A DNA stretch of 55,626 nucleotides from Chloroflexota bacterium (GTDB taxonomy: Bacteria; Chloroflexota; Anaerolineae; Aggregatilineales; Phototrophicaceae): NCBI GenBank assembly GCA_003695675.1, contig RFIA01000026.1, forward strand, positions 1 through 55,626, given 5' to 3'. The notes beneath the pieces are model-generated. The model saw only the letters and a list, made by a program, of their open reading frames with translations, did no database searches and had not been told where the DNA came from. Both the position numbers and the translations under genes were made by a program. This document shows positions 8,415-17,222 of the stretch, one piece after another (position 1 is the first letter of the stretch; every line of letters starts with the position of its first letter).

Positions 8415-9797
8415 TCACAACTCCGGCGCAACAAACCCACCGAGTTCGCTTTCAAGATATTCAGCGACGGCCAACGCAATATCTTCGCGCCATGGATGCG
8501 CCACAATCTGCACCCCGATGGGCAGCCCGTCGGGGTCTGTGCCACCACGCACCGTCGCGCCCGGCCATCCGGTCAAGTTATAACTCATCGTGTACGTCAA
8601 GCCGGTGTAATGTTCTTTCGCTGTGCCGTGCGGTGTCGCCGGATACGCATTGACCGGGCACAGCAGCACATCATAATCTTTGAACCATCGCCACATGCTG
8701 CTGCGATAAGCATCCCATTGTTCAATCAGCGCGTTGAAGTCTGCGACCGATTTGGGTTCTGCAGTGACGATTCGATGCAGCGATTGAAAATACTCGGTCG
8801 TGCCATATTTGTCGAGCAAACGGCGCACCCAAGCGCCGCCATCGCCGCGCGTCAAATCGCGATGCAATTCAAGTGTTTGTTCAATGCCGGTGGGCCGGCT
8901 TTCGATGATCGACGCGACTTGTTTGCTCAATGCGTCGGCAGCTTTACGAATCACGGCGACAGTTTCGGGCGTCGCCGGGACGATGCCGTTATCGGTGTAA
9001 AAAGCGACGTGCAGATACCGCAAGTCCACATTGGCCGGGTTACGATACATAACCGGGACGATGAATGGGTCGTAGTCGTCCGGCCCACAAATGAGCGGCA
9101 AAATCAATTTGAGGTCTTCGACATTGCGGGCGATTGGGCCGAGCGTTTGAAAATATTCGACCGCACCGGCGACATAATCGATAATGTGACCGGTGCGCGG
9201 CACACGGCCTGACGTCGGCTTGATGCCCGCGAGACCACACAACGCCGCCGGGAAGCGCACACTGCCGCCATAATCGCTGCCGATGTCGAAAGGCGAACCA
9301 CCCGCCGCGACAATCGCCGCCGCGCCGCCACTGCTGCCGCCCGGCGTGCGTTCGAGATGATAAGGGTTATTCGTGCGGCCATAAATCAGATTATCGGTTT
9401 CAATGTAAATCGTGAGTTCTGGCGTGTTGGTTTTGCCGATCAGAATCGCACCGGCCTCGCGCAAACGTTTGACAACCGTCGCATCTTTTTTGGGGACGAA
9501 TGTCGCCCGGCCTGTCGTCCCGCCCGTGCTGATGACTCCGGCTGTGTCGAGCGAATCTTTAATCGTCATCGGCACGCCGTGCAATGGCCCCAACTTCTCA
9601 TGATTAGCGATGGCTTTGTCCGCAGCGTCGGCGGCTTCAAGCGCTTCATGCGCTGTGCGTTGGACAACTGCATTCAATTTCGGATTAACGGCCTCAATCC
9701 GGTCGAGATGCGCTTGCACGACTTCCCGCGAAGAAACTTCTTTTCTGCGTATCATCCGCGCTAATTGTGTGGCGGAGGTGTAAATCAATTCGGTCAT
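8415..9797 (-). CDS. Amidase (amidase-signature family)
   Basis: This 460-residue hydrolase of the amidase-signature family cleaves amide bonds with a Ser-cisSer-Lys triad. All three residues are visible: Lys80 in PMTIKDS, the cis-Ser in GGSSGG (153-158), and the nucleophile Ser179 in GSDYGGSVRFPA. Family members include aryl/acyl amidases and GatA; the absence of gatC/gatB nearby and the divergent C-terminus argue against GatA. The start codon ATG follows directly on the TAG stop of the upstream methyltransferase (TAGATG), so the two are translationally coupled. Length is normal for the family. Confidence 0.9.
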   Translation of the reverse strand: MTELIYTSATQLARMIRRKEVSSREVVQAHLDRIEAVNPKLNAVVQRTAHEALEAADAADKAIANHEKLGPLHGVPMTIKDSLDTAGVISTGGTTGRATFVPKKDATVVKRLREAGAILIGKTNTPELTIYIETDNLIYGRTNNPYHLERTPGGSSGGAAAIVAAGGSPFDIGSDYGGSVRFPAALCGLAGIKPTSGRVPRTGHIIDYVAGAVEYFQTLGPIARNVEDLKLILPLICGPDDYDPFIVPVMYRNPANVDLRYLHVAFYTDNGIVPATPETVAVIRKAADALSKQVASIIESRPTGIEQTLELHRDLTRGDGGAWVRRLLDKYGTTEYFQSLHRIVTAEPKSVADFNALIEQWDAYRSSMWRWFKDYDVLLCPVNAYPATPHGTAKEHYTGLTYTMSYNLTGWPGATVRGGTDPDGLPIGVQIVAHPWREDIALAVAEYLESELGGFVAPEL

Positions 9798-10598
9798 CTA
9801 TTGACATTTCCCTCGAACTGCCCATGCCTGTGCTGTCAGGTCAATCGAGCCATCTTCAGCAACCGGCAATGTCGCTCGTAACTGCTCTTGTAAAGTGGCG
9901 CGTTTTGCATCGTCCAACGCGCGGACATAAGCACCGCCCGGCCCCTGCCCGCCGAGAAATGGCTTCCAGTAATCATCAAAGTTGGCGAAATGCGTTCGCA
10001 CATCAATCGGGTAAACTTCGACATCCATAAAACCGACGGTATTGAACAATTCGCGTAATGAGTCGGGTTGGCAGATTGGGAACATATTGCCCTCGTCGTT
10101 TGCACGCATTGACGGGTCGAGCACGATGACCGCATCCCAAAAATAACGCAACCACGCCATCCCACCCGCATAATCCCACACATAGACCGCGACGACACCG
10201 CCTGTTTTTGTGACGCGCTTCATCTCTGAAAGGGCCTGCACTTTGTCCGGTAAAAAGTTGAGCACAAGCCCCGAGACGACCGCATCATAGGTTGCCTCAT
10301 CATAAGGCAATTGATTAACATCAGCGACATCGAATTGAAGGCGATGATCGTTCGCCTGTGTACGGGCGAAAGCGACATAATCCGCCGACGCATCGATACC
10401 CTGTACAAGTTGTGGACTCATCATGGCGAGAATCGTCCGCGAAAGTGCCCCCGTCCCACAACCAATATCGAGCCAGCGACCACCAAGCGAAACATCTAAC
10501 GTGGGCAAAAATTCTCGCGCAATCAAGCGACTCCAACGCCCCATAAAATATTCGTACTCATCGCCGCTCGCCCATGATTTGTCATACTGTTCGGTCAT
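9798..10598 (-). CDS. Class I SAM-dependent methyltransferase
   Basis: This 266-residue methyltransferase has the UbiE/Methyltransf_11-type fold. Motif I WLDIGCGTGALS lies at about residues 42-53, an acidic motif II (GIDAS) follows, then FDVADVNQLPYDE and DAVVSGLVLNFLPD. The target is unknown; small-molecule targets are typical. Its TAG stop abuts the ATG of the amidase, suggesting one operon in which the methyltransferase product and amidase may act on related compounds (inference). No membrane segment or extra domain is seen. Confidence 0.88.
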   Translation of the reverse strand: MTEQYDKSWASGDEYEYFMGRWSRLIAREFLPTLDVSLGGRWLDIGCGTGALSRTILAMMSPQLVQGIDASADYVAFARTQANDHRLQFDVADVNQLPYDEATYDAVVSGLVLNFLPDKVQALSEMKRVTKTGGVVAVYVWDYAGGMAWLRYFWDAVIVLDPSMRANDEGNMFPICQPDSLRELFNTVGFMDVEVYPIDVRTHFANFDDYWKPFLGGQGPGGAYVRALDDAKRATLQEQLRATLPVAEDGSIDLTAQAWAVRGKCQ

Positions 10599-10628
10599 CG
10601 ATAGGCTTTCTTGGAACTAAAAGTAATT

Positions 10629-10651
10629 AAACCGCAAAGACGCAAAAAGAC
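10629..10651 (+). repeat. Family B purine-rich repeat copy
   Basis: The segment begins AACCGCAAAGACGCAAAAAG, one of at least six dispersed copies of the AACCGCARAGRYGCARAG family in this window. It lies in the 377-base gap 10599-10975, which holds only repeats and hairpins. Confidence 0.65.
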
Positions 10652-10820
10652 TCAATACATATTACAAGGGCGATGCCTATGTTGGACGGCATGGGGGAGT
10701 GTACCTATTTTTGCGACAAATGGTTGTATCTGATAGATGAATGCAATCCCGTTCTCGATTTCGCAACATCGTTCCGTCGTGACCCATCGATACGGTTCCA
10801 TTGATAGCGACATCTCGTAA

Positions 10821-10840
10821 GGGCGGTCTGAGACCCGCCC
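10821..10840. repeat. Family A palindromic repeat
   Basis: GGGC-GGTCT-G-AGACC-C-GCCC forms a stem with one bulged C. The preceding 18 bases (GCGACATCTCGTAAGGGC) are identical to those at the copy at 41724-41740, which proves a shared repeat origin. Confidence 0.7.
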
Positions 10841-10898
10841 TCACACAGACGAAGTCATCACTCAGATCGTCTCACACAACCACAAAGGGTCAAACAAG

Positions 10899-10937
10899 GT
10901 GTCACTTTTGAGGGTATAACCCTCTAGCGTGTGACAC
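10899..10937. repeat. Nested inverted repeat (outer 7 bp, inner 5 bp)
   Basis: GTGTCAC (10899-10905) pairs with GTGACAC (10931-10937), and inside it GAGGG (10910-10914) pairs with CCCTC (10920-10924). Adjacent to it CATGCC (10937-10942) pairs with GGCATG (10957-10962). Both lie just downstream of the SH3b gene on its strand and may end or stabilise its transcript, though T-runs are poor. Confidence 0.5.
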
Positions 10938-10975
10938 ATGCCGTGCCCCTACATTTGGCATGTTGGTAATTCTAA

Positions 10976-12124
10976 TCAGGCTGGGAAAATCGGCAACAGG
11001 CTGACATCGCCGCGCACGAGCGCGAAATTGCGATTAATCCAGCCGCGCCCGAACTGACCTTCGACGAGCAGCCAAACACCATCGCCCGCCCGCCCGATGA
11101 CATCCACGCTTGAACCACCAGGCAACGAGGTGACAACCGACCATTGCACACCCGGCCCACTGCGGATATTGAGGCGTCCGGTATTGATGATCGCTTCCGG
11201 TGTGGCCGGTGCGGGGCGTGTGCCCCCGAAGCTGTCGTTGATAATCGGGACGACGCCGACGTCGCCGCGCACAAGTGTGAAGTTGCGATTGACCCAACCG
11301 CGTCCGAAATTTCCCCTGACTAACAACCACACGCCGTCATCCGCAATGCCGATCACGCGCAAAGTTGTCCCGCCAATCACCGATGTGACGATGCTGAATT
11401 GCACGCCCGGCCCACTGCGAATATTCAATTGCCCGGTGTTGACGACCGCTTCGACCCGCGCAGGTGCTGCCGACCGACCGGTCGCAATCTCAATATCGCG
11501 GATGATGGGCAGCAGGCCGATGTCTCCGCGCACGAGTGTCAATGTACTGTTGAGCCAGCCGCGCCCGAAACGGCCTTCGACCAACAACCACACATTATCA
11601 TTGGCGCGACCAACGACATTCAAGCGCGTGCCGCCAACCACCGATGTGATGATTCTGAATTCGATGCCCGGCCCACGACGGATGTTCAAGCGTGCTGTAT
11701 TGACGACGACTTCAACACCGGCGGCTTGTGGTATCACGCCCGCCGCGCCCGGTGCAGGGGCTGCGCCCGGCGGTGGAGGCGGGGGTGGTAATGCCGGTCG
11801 TGGCACAACCGGCGCATTGGCGAGGGTGCCGCGCACTGTGGTGAAAAGCGCGTTCACCCAACCCGGCCCAGCCGTCGTCGAAACCTGAAACCAAACCCCA
11901 TCGCCAATTTGCGCGATGACTGGCAGTGGCGTCCCGCGTGGCACACTGAACATCACCGGGAATTCAAAACCCGGCCCAGTACGTACATTGAGCACATCGC
12001 TGTTGACGACAAGTATCGGTTGTTGCAATTGCGCGGTCGGCGCGGCGGCGGCGATACTCGCGCTGAGCACTGTGATGATGAGAAGCAAAATGAAAATGAA
12101 TGCGACATTGCGATTTAATTTCAT
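10976..12124 (-). CDS. Secreted protein with four SH3b domains
   Basis: This 382-residue exported protein starts with a signal peptide (MKLNRNVAFIF then a hydrophobic core and ASIAAAA, cleavage near residue 28). Four bacterial SH3 (SH3b) repeats follow at about 38-98, 138-199, 225-286 and 312-373. Each carries LN(V/I)R-x-GPG near its start and a GW(V/L/I)N near its end. Repeats 2-4 are much more alike than repeat 1, pointing to recent duplication. A Pro/Gly/Ala-rich linker (107-135) separates repeat 1 from the rest. SH3b domains bind cell-wall peptides or other extracellular ligands; no catalytic domain is present. ATG 12124 is chosen for the signal peptide and the GGGGGA upstream. Confidence 0.88.
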   Translation of the reverse strand: MKLNRNVAFIFILLLIITVLSASIAAAAPTAQLQQPILVVNSDVLNVRTGPGFEFPVMFSVPRGTPLPVIAQIGDGVWFQVSTTAGPGWVNALFTTVRGTLANAPVVPRPALPPPPPPPGAAPAPGAAGVIPQAAGVEVVVNTARLNIRRGPGIEFRIITSVVGGTRLNVVGRANDNVWLLVEGRFGRGWLNSTLTLVRGDIGLLPIIRDIEIATGRSAAPARVEAVVNTGQLNIRSGPGVQFSIVTSVIGGTTLRVIGIADDGVWLLVRGNFGRGWVNRNFTLVRGDVGVVPIINDSFGGTRPAPATPEAIINTGRLNIRSGPGVQWSVVTSLPGGSSVDVIGRAGDGVWLLVEGQFGRGWINRNFALVRGDVSLLPIFPA

Positions 12125-12260
12125 AAGTCCCCCGGCATAAACTTCAAGAACGTTGTTTTCTATCGTTAAGTGTATCATCTTGTGACGAATTCGGCAGCAC
12201 GATTCGGTATATTTTAAGGCTTGCACAGATGTGTATGTTTGGGAGAAAAGCGAAAAGATT

Positions 12261-12295
12261 CAACGCAAAAGCGCAGAGATGCAAAGAACCCAGAG
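12261..12295 (+). repeat. Family B purine-rich repeat copy
   Basis: CAACGCAAAAGCGCAGAGAT followed by GCAAAGAACCCAGAG is a diverged copy of the family. It lies in the 230-base gap between the histidine kinase end and the SH3b gene start, in which nothing else is apparent. Confidence 0.6.
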
Positions 12296-12354
12296 CGGAT
12301 TTCGGTTTTCTTGGCGAACGTGGCGTCTTTGGGGGCGAAGTTTCCCGGTTTGAT

Positions 12355-14067
12355 TTAATTCGCTTCGCTAACAGTCAGCGGCAGCCGAATAGTGAATGTG
12401 CTGCCTTCACCCGGCGTGCTATCGACATCAATGACGCCCTGATGCAACTCAACGGCTTGTTTGACGATAGAAAGCCCTAACCCTGCGCTGCCATTCAGAC
12501 CGGTACGCGCCCTATCGCCACGATAGAAAGATTCAAAAATCTTATCAATCTCATCTGAGTCGATGCCGACCCCCGTATCACATACGGAGATAATAGCCGA
12601 CTCTGTCGTCAAACAGGCTTCGATACCGACCGTGCCACCCGCATCGGTATAATGTATCGCATTCTCGATCAAATTCATCAAAGCGCGTTCAATCAGGCTC
12701 TCGTCAGCAAGCAGGATTAGCGGAGTGTCGGATTGTGTGTATTCGAGTGTAATTTGTTTGCTTTCAACCAACGGGCGAAAATAGTCGATAATTTCGTTAA
12801 TCAAACGCGAAAGATCAAATGCCTCACGATTGACATGCGGCAAGCGTTCAAGCCGCGAAACCGTGAGGATATTTTGAATCAGCCGTTCGAGATGATGTAC
12901 TTGGTGTTTGATGGTCTCCATTTTTTCGTGCTGCTTAACCGGGTCGTCCCAGCGTTCCAACAAATACAAACTGGTCTTGATGATAGTCAGCGGGGTTTTG
13001 AGGTCGTGCGAGACATTGTTGACAAATTCCTTGAGTAGGTCGATACGTTTTCGTTCCAACGCGACTTTCATACGTTCGGCTTCGGCTTCTTTGCGCATTG
13101 TGATGTCACGGCTGATACCAACAAGGCCGATGATGTTACCATGGTGGTCACGCAATGGAATCTTCGATGTTGAATGCCAATAAGATTTCCCGGAGTGATC
13201 GATGCTCGTCTCTTCTTTGTTGATGAGGGGTTTCCCATCCTTGAACAACCTGCATTCATCGGACAGATACGTCGCCGCGTCTTCGGTGGGATGATAATCA
13301 AAATCCGTTTTGCCGATCAATTCTTCGGGCGATGACGCCCCCATGAAGGCAACATGCGCTTTATTGTTGAGCACGAAGCGGCTCTGCAAGTCTTTGACAT
13401 AGATCAAATCGGGGAGATTATCGATGAGTGTGCGTAGCAGATTGCGTTCTTCTTCAAGTTTGATCTGCATCCATTTGCGTTCGGCATTTTCTGTTTGTGC
13501 GCGACGCAATGCCCGGTCGATGCTGTCGAGCGCCAGATAAAGCAGCAGCGCTGTCAATGTCAGGTTTGTCGTCAAGCTGAGGGCGCGGTCGATAGATGTT
13601 GGGCTGAGCTGCGATTCGGGCAGGAGTGTATTCACTTCAGCAAAATGAAATCCCCACCCGGCGAGAACACTCATGACGGCGACAACTAGTGCCGCACGGC
13701 CATTGATGAGCAACCCGGCCATCAACGTGACGATGGTGTAATGTTGTATGCCAGGATTCAATGTGCCGCCGAAGATGACATTCACGCTCGTTAAATAAAT
13801 CCACGAAATGGCGACGAAGATGATACTGACCGACCGAACATGCCCGTGCCGCAACAACACCAACATGGCAAGCACAATCAGAATAAGAACTACAAACGAC
13901 AATATCGCGGCGACGGGGGCGTCGGCGGTTGGAACCGCGATGGAAGCGAGGACGGTGAATAGAGCCAAAAACACGACGAGAATCGTATGCAACAAGCGAG
14001 CTACACGAGTTTCGTTCTCATCTTCAAATTTAGGGGGAACAAGCAGCTTCCCAAAAAGTTTGTCCAT
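12355..14067 (-). CDS. Membrane PAS-domain sensor histidine kinase
   Basis: This 570-residue kinase has six or so hydrophobic segments in residues 25-182, a coiled-coil-like linker (183-212) and a PAS domain (about 213-325, with LPDLIYVKD and a terminal SRDITMRKEAE). The HisKA domain carries the phospho-acceptor His354 in NVSHDLKTPL. The HATPase domain has the N box NLIENAIHYT (465-474), G1 DTGVGI (497-502) and G2 GLGLSIVK (529-536). It would autophosphorylate in response to an intracellular or membrane signal. No response regulator is adjacent, so it is an orphan. The start at 14067 has no strong ribosome-binding site. Confidence 0.92.
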   Translation of the reverse strand: MDKLFGKLLVPPKFEDENETRVARLLHTILVVFLALFTVLASIAVPTADAPVAAILSFVVLILIVLAMLVLLRHGHVRSVSIIFVAISWIYLTSVNVIFGGTLNPGIQHYTIVTLMAGLLINGRAALVVAVMSVLAGWGFHFAEVNTLLPESQLSPTSIDRALSLTTNLTLTALLLYLALDSIDRALRRAQTENAERKWMQIKLEEERNLLRTLIDNLPDLIYVKDLQSRFVLNNKAHVAFMGASSPEELIGKTDFDYHPTEDAATYLSDECRLFKDGKPLINKEETSIDHSGKSYWHSTSKIPLRDHHGNIIGLVGISRDITMRKEAEAERMKVALERKRIDLLKEFVNNVSHDLKTPLTIIKTSLYLLERWDDPVKQHEKMETIKHQVHHLERLIQNILTVSRLERLPHVNREAFDLSRLINEIIDYFRPLVESKQITLEYTQSDTPLILLADESLIERALMNLIENAIHYTDAGGTVGIEACLTTESAIISVCDTGVGIDSDEIDKIFESFYRGDRARTGLNGSAGLGLSIVKQAVELHQGVIDVDSTPGEGSTFTIRLPLTVSEAN

Positions 14068-14102
14068 CAGCTTGCCAACACAACGCGAACAAGTTTAAAT
14101 CT

Positions 14103-14108
14103 ATTATA
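14103..14108 (-). promoter_or_regulatory. Possible -10 element of the histidine kinase promoter
   Basis: A perfect TATAAT on the minus strand lies 36 bases before the kinase start codon. The -35 region at 17-base spacing (TGCTTG) is weak, so the promoter may be regulated. Confidence 0.4.
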
Positions 14109-14224
14109 GAGGCAAGATAAGGGTACAAGCATTCACGTTTGTCTTAATCGAGCAAACACCATGTTTTGGCATAGGACGCCCAAGCGTTATGGGGGCATAG
14201 TCGTGAACTATAGAGAGGACATAC

Positions 14225-14482
14225 TTGCACAAAATTGCGATTATTCGGCGCGAATTGGCGACAGAGGACGGTCAACGTGAACATTTAATGAGAGTAACGT
14301 GTAATAGATGTAAGAGTTTTCCAGATGTTTATGTCATTTTTGCAAGATTTGTATTAGAATCAAGAGACAGATACCCCACTGCTCTAATCACCATGCCACG
14401 AACGAAAATTAAATGTTTACTGAGCAATACATCCGTTAGAAACCAAAAATACGTTATTATGGTTATGATTGACGAAAAGTAG
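14225..14482 (+). other. AT-rich stretch with an unrecognised small ORF
   Basis: The gap 14068-14541 between the divergent kinase and lipoprotein genes is AT-richer than its surroundings. It contains an open frame (TTG 14225 or ATG 14288 to TAG 14482), with a CNRC motif but no recognisable domain and no ribosome-binding site. Another frame from ATG 14161 runs 39 codons. A hairpin CACTCG/CGAGTG (14491-14513) follows. It may be a remnant of a lost gene, imported DNA or non-coding sequence. Confidence 0.25.
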
Positions 14483-14541
14483 AATCTATTCACTCGATCA
14501 TCATCGACGAGTGTTGAAATGCTAAGCTAAGGACCCAGATC

Positions 14542-15210
14542 GTGACTAAGTTACCCAAACCCCTCAAATTATCGATATTTTTGTTGTTTTTCGCGGCGGG
14601 TTGTAGTGCCTTGCCCGGTTTGCGAGTCATCACCGGCGAAGATACGCAAGACGATAGCCTCGCGGCACAAGCTATTGAAAATATCGATCTCGTCATGGCC
14701 GACAAAACTGGCTCGACTGACCCCTCGATTATCCGCGCTGCTGACCGGATCGAAGCAGCGTTGCGTGGTTTTGACATCATCGAAATTCGCAACAACCCGG
14801 TAACACACGAATTCACCGTCAATGCTATGAACGACCCTCGTGTGCCTATCGCTAGTATGGATGACCTACGCCGTATGATTGAACTCACATGGCGCGGCAC
14901 CCTCAGCGAAAGCGAAGGCAGCGATAAGCTGAATATCACCATTCTCAGCCCGATTGAAGTCAACACCCTAGATCGCGGTTCGAGTATCATCGGTCAAGTG
15001 TTGTTTAATGTGGAGATTGCCCGTTCCGACGCGGTTGTGTATCTCTCGAATGGGCCGAATATCAACGATTTCATCGGTATGATTCTCGACGAGACGATGA
15101 CCTTTAACCAACCGCAAACCCTCCAAATCTATCGCGGCAATCCCAATCATCCGATGTTTGCTTTGCCCGATACCAGCAATATCCCCAATCTTGCCGATTT
15201 TACCGGGTAA
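14542..15210 (+). CDS. Putative lipoprotein of unknown function
   Basis: This 222-residue protein has a lipoprotein signal: positive N-terminus (KLPKPLK), hydrophobic core and lipobox FAAG-C with Cys21. The mature part begins with helices (SLAAQAIENIDLVMADKTG) and later has an alternating strand region (DKLNITILSPIEVNTLDRGSSIIG, residues about 133-156). It has no family I recognise. GTG 14542 has AAGGA eight bases upstream. The gene precedes two FtsH-like proteases by 95 bases on the same strand and probably shares their transcript, so it may be an envelope partner or client of them. That link rests on position only. After anchoring by Lgt (a candidate is at 50412) it would face the outside of the membrane. 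Confidence 0.65.
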   Translation: MTKLPKPLKLSIFLLFFAAGCSALPGLRVITGEDTQDDSLAAQAIENIDLVMADKTGSTDPSIIRAADRIEAALRGFDIIEIRNNPVTHEFTVNAMNDPRVPIASMDDLRRMIELTWRGTLSESEGSDKLNITILSPIEVNTLDRGSSIIGQVLFNVEIARSDAVVYLSNGPNINDFIGMILDETMTFNQPQTLQIYRGNPNHPMFALPDTSNIPNLADFTG

Positions 15211-15305
15211 GTGCTAATTGCTTGCATGTTCATGTCCGCCCGGCACTGTACCGTCTTGTAACACACACCGGGCTTATCGAGAAAATATTTTTACAGGATG
15301 AAGCT

Positions 15306-17189
15306 ATGAGTTTAGCCAAACGAGAACCCAGTCCCAATCTATCGAACGAACCGCCACGCCAACGTTTCGCGTGGGAAGACGAGGCGACTTTAGTCGACGA
15401 GCGGCGTAAGCTGAGCAATCGTATCAAACGATTGCCGTTCAAACGTCTCATCTTGTTAGCGCTCATCTTTTGGGCATTGGCAGATGCCGATGTCATGCGG
15501 GCGGTATTAGCTGGTTTGGGATGGGCGCTGCCGTTCGTCGGACGTTTCTTGTTCATCGGCGCATTCATCATCGGGCAGTTCGGGCTGATGTTTTGGTTTC
15601 TTGGCCGGGCGCGGATGTATACCATCTGGCCGGGTTCGGAAGCCGAGGGGGTGAGCTTTGCGGATTATCGCGGGCAACCGGAATTGCTCGAACAAGCACG
15701 CCAAATCGTGACGCTGCTGCGCGGTGTCAAAGCGTTTGAAGACGCCGGTGGTGAGCCGTTACACGGCTTACTGCTCGAAGGCCCGCCCGGCACCGGCAAA
15801 ACTTGGTTAGCACAGGCGATTAGCACCGAAGCCGGTGTGCCCTTCTTCTATATTGATGCGTCGGGCATGACATCGATGTTCTTCGGCATCGCCCCGCTCA
15901 AAGTGATGAACCTGTATCGCAAAGCACGCAGCGCCGCCAACGATTACGGCGCGTCCATCATCTTCATCGATGAGGTGGACGCGGTTGGCTCTCGCGGCGG
16001 GGTGGCGCAAAAACGTGAGACCTATCGAGAAGACGAAATCATCGACGATGCGACGGTGGGCAGTTGGTTTTCGCGCCTGCCGATTATGTTCGGTGGCATG
16101 GGCGGCGCGAATCTCGGTTTGCTCAGCACGCTGCTGGTTGAGATGAGCGGCTTCAGCCAAGAGCATGGCTGGATGGCGCGTAAGAAGCGCTGGTTCTACA
16201 ACACTTTCCTGCGGCGCGACCCACCGCCCCCCAACAATCGCGTGTTGACGATTGGCGCGACCAATCGCATCGAAGCGCTCGACCAAGCCTTGCTGCGTCC
16301 GGGACGGTTCGACAAAAAGATTCGGGTTGACGCGCCCGACCTCGAAGGCCGCCGCGACATCTTTGAATATTACCTGTCGAAGATGGCGCATGACGACAGC
16401 ATGGATCCATTGATTCTCGCCGTCGAGACGCAATTCTACACCCCGGCGGACATCAAGTATCTGCTCAACGAGGCACTGCGCTATGCGCTCTTTGATGGCC
16501 GCACGTATATGACCTATCGCGATTTCAAATTGGCGCAGCCGGAGCACGAGATGGGTTTGCGCACGCCGATCAAGAATCTGACTTACGAGGCGAAATATCG
16601 CTTGGCAGCCCACGAAGCCGGTCATGCGATGGCGGTGCGCATGTTCATGCCCGACCATCGTATCTCCCGCATCACAATTATCCAACAGGGTTTTGCGTTG
16701 GGTCATGTGAGCCACATGCCCGCCACCGAAAATTATCAGTATATTCGCACTTATGAAGAGTTGCATAATCATCTGCGCGTGGCCGTTGCAGGCAAAGCGG
16801 GTGAAATGGAATTCGCCGGTGAAGATCAACAAACACTCGGTGTCGCCGGGGACTTCGCTTCTATTCGCGCTGTGCTAGGGCAGATGGGGCGCGCCGGTAT
16901 GTTTGGGCCAATGGGTATGTTTGACGAACCGGAGGCCAGCAAGGAAATCCGGCAGATGATGGAAGAGACTTTTTTGCAGGCGCTAGAAGAAGTGCGGTTG
17001 GCATTTCGTGCGCATCACGAGATGGGTGAGGCGCTCATCACATTGTTGATGGAAAAAGATGAGTTGCTGTCCGATGAAGTCGAAGCCTTTTTCGACCAAT
17101 ATGGTTTCTTCACGCCGAAGGTGCATTTGCTTGAAGAGCAAGACAAGGCAGGGGCTGTCATTCGCGATGATGTTCCTGAGCTTGAGTAA
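15306..17189 (+). CDS. FtsH-like membrane AAA metalloprotease, copy 1
   Basis: This 627-residue protein has the order of FtsH: two N-terminal membrane segments (about 47-60 and 80-100), an AAA+ ATPase and an M41 peptidase domain. Walker A GPPGTGKT is at 159-166, Walker B IIFIDEVD at 218-225, pore-loop aromatic in MFFG (191-194), SRH arginines in LRPGRFD (330-336), zinc site HEAGH at 436-440 and a third-ligand candidate Asp516 in GVAGDF. All catalytic residues are kept, so an active ATP-driven membrane protease is likely. Two departures stand out: the loop between the membrane segments is about 20 residues rather than the usual 70, and an insertion of about 30 basic/aromatic residues (285-311) sits between Walker B and sensor 1. 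ATG 15306 is preferred, with AGGATGA upstream, over an upstream in-frame start. Confidence 0.88.
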   Translation: MSLAKREPSPNLSNEPPRQRFAWEDEATLVDERRKLSNRIKRLPFKRLILLALIFWALADADVMRAVLAGLGWALPFVGRFLFIGAFIIGQFGLMFWFLGRARMYTIWPGSEAEGVSFADYRGQPELLEQARQIVTLLRGVKAFEDAGGEPLHGLLLEGPPGTGKTWLAQAISTEAGVPFFYIDASGMTSMFFGIAPLKVMNLYRKARSAANDYGASIIFIDEVDAVGSRGGVAQKRETYREDEIIDDATVGSWFSRLPIMFGGMGGANLGLLSTLLVEMSGFSQEHGWMARKKRWFYNTFLRRDPPPPNNRVLTIGATNRIEALDQALLRPGRFDKKIRVDAPDLEGRRDIFEYYLSKMAHDDSMDPLILAVETQFYTPADIKYLLNEALRYALFDGRTYMTYRDFKLAQPEHEMGLRTPIKNLTYEAKYRLAAHEAGHAMAVRMFMPDHRISRITIIQQGFALGHVSHMPATENYQYIRTYEELHNHLRVAVAGKAGEMEFAGEDQQTLGVAGDFASIRAVLGQMGRAGMFGPMGMFDEPEASKEIRQMMEETFLQALEEVRLAFRAHHEMGEALITLLMEKDELLSDEVEAFFDQYGFFTPKVHLLEEQDKAGAVIRDDVPELE

Positions 17190-17222
17190 TCACAAGTAAT
17201 CGATAATAGAACTGAGATTAAG

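Noticed and set aside
8415-9797. GatA subunit of the glutamyl-tRNA amidotransferase
   Set aside because: The amidase triad alone is not specific; gatB and gatC are absent and the neighbour is a methyltransferase.
15807-16832. 341-codon minus-strand ORF inside the first FtsH-like gene
   Set aside because: It is a His/Arg-rich shadow frame; the plus strand carries every conserved AAA/M41 motif.
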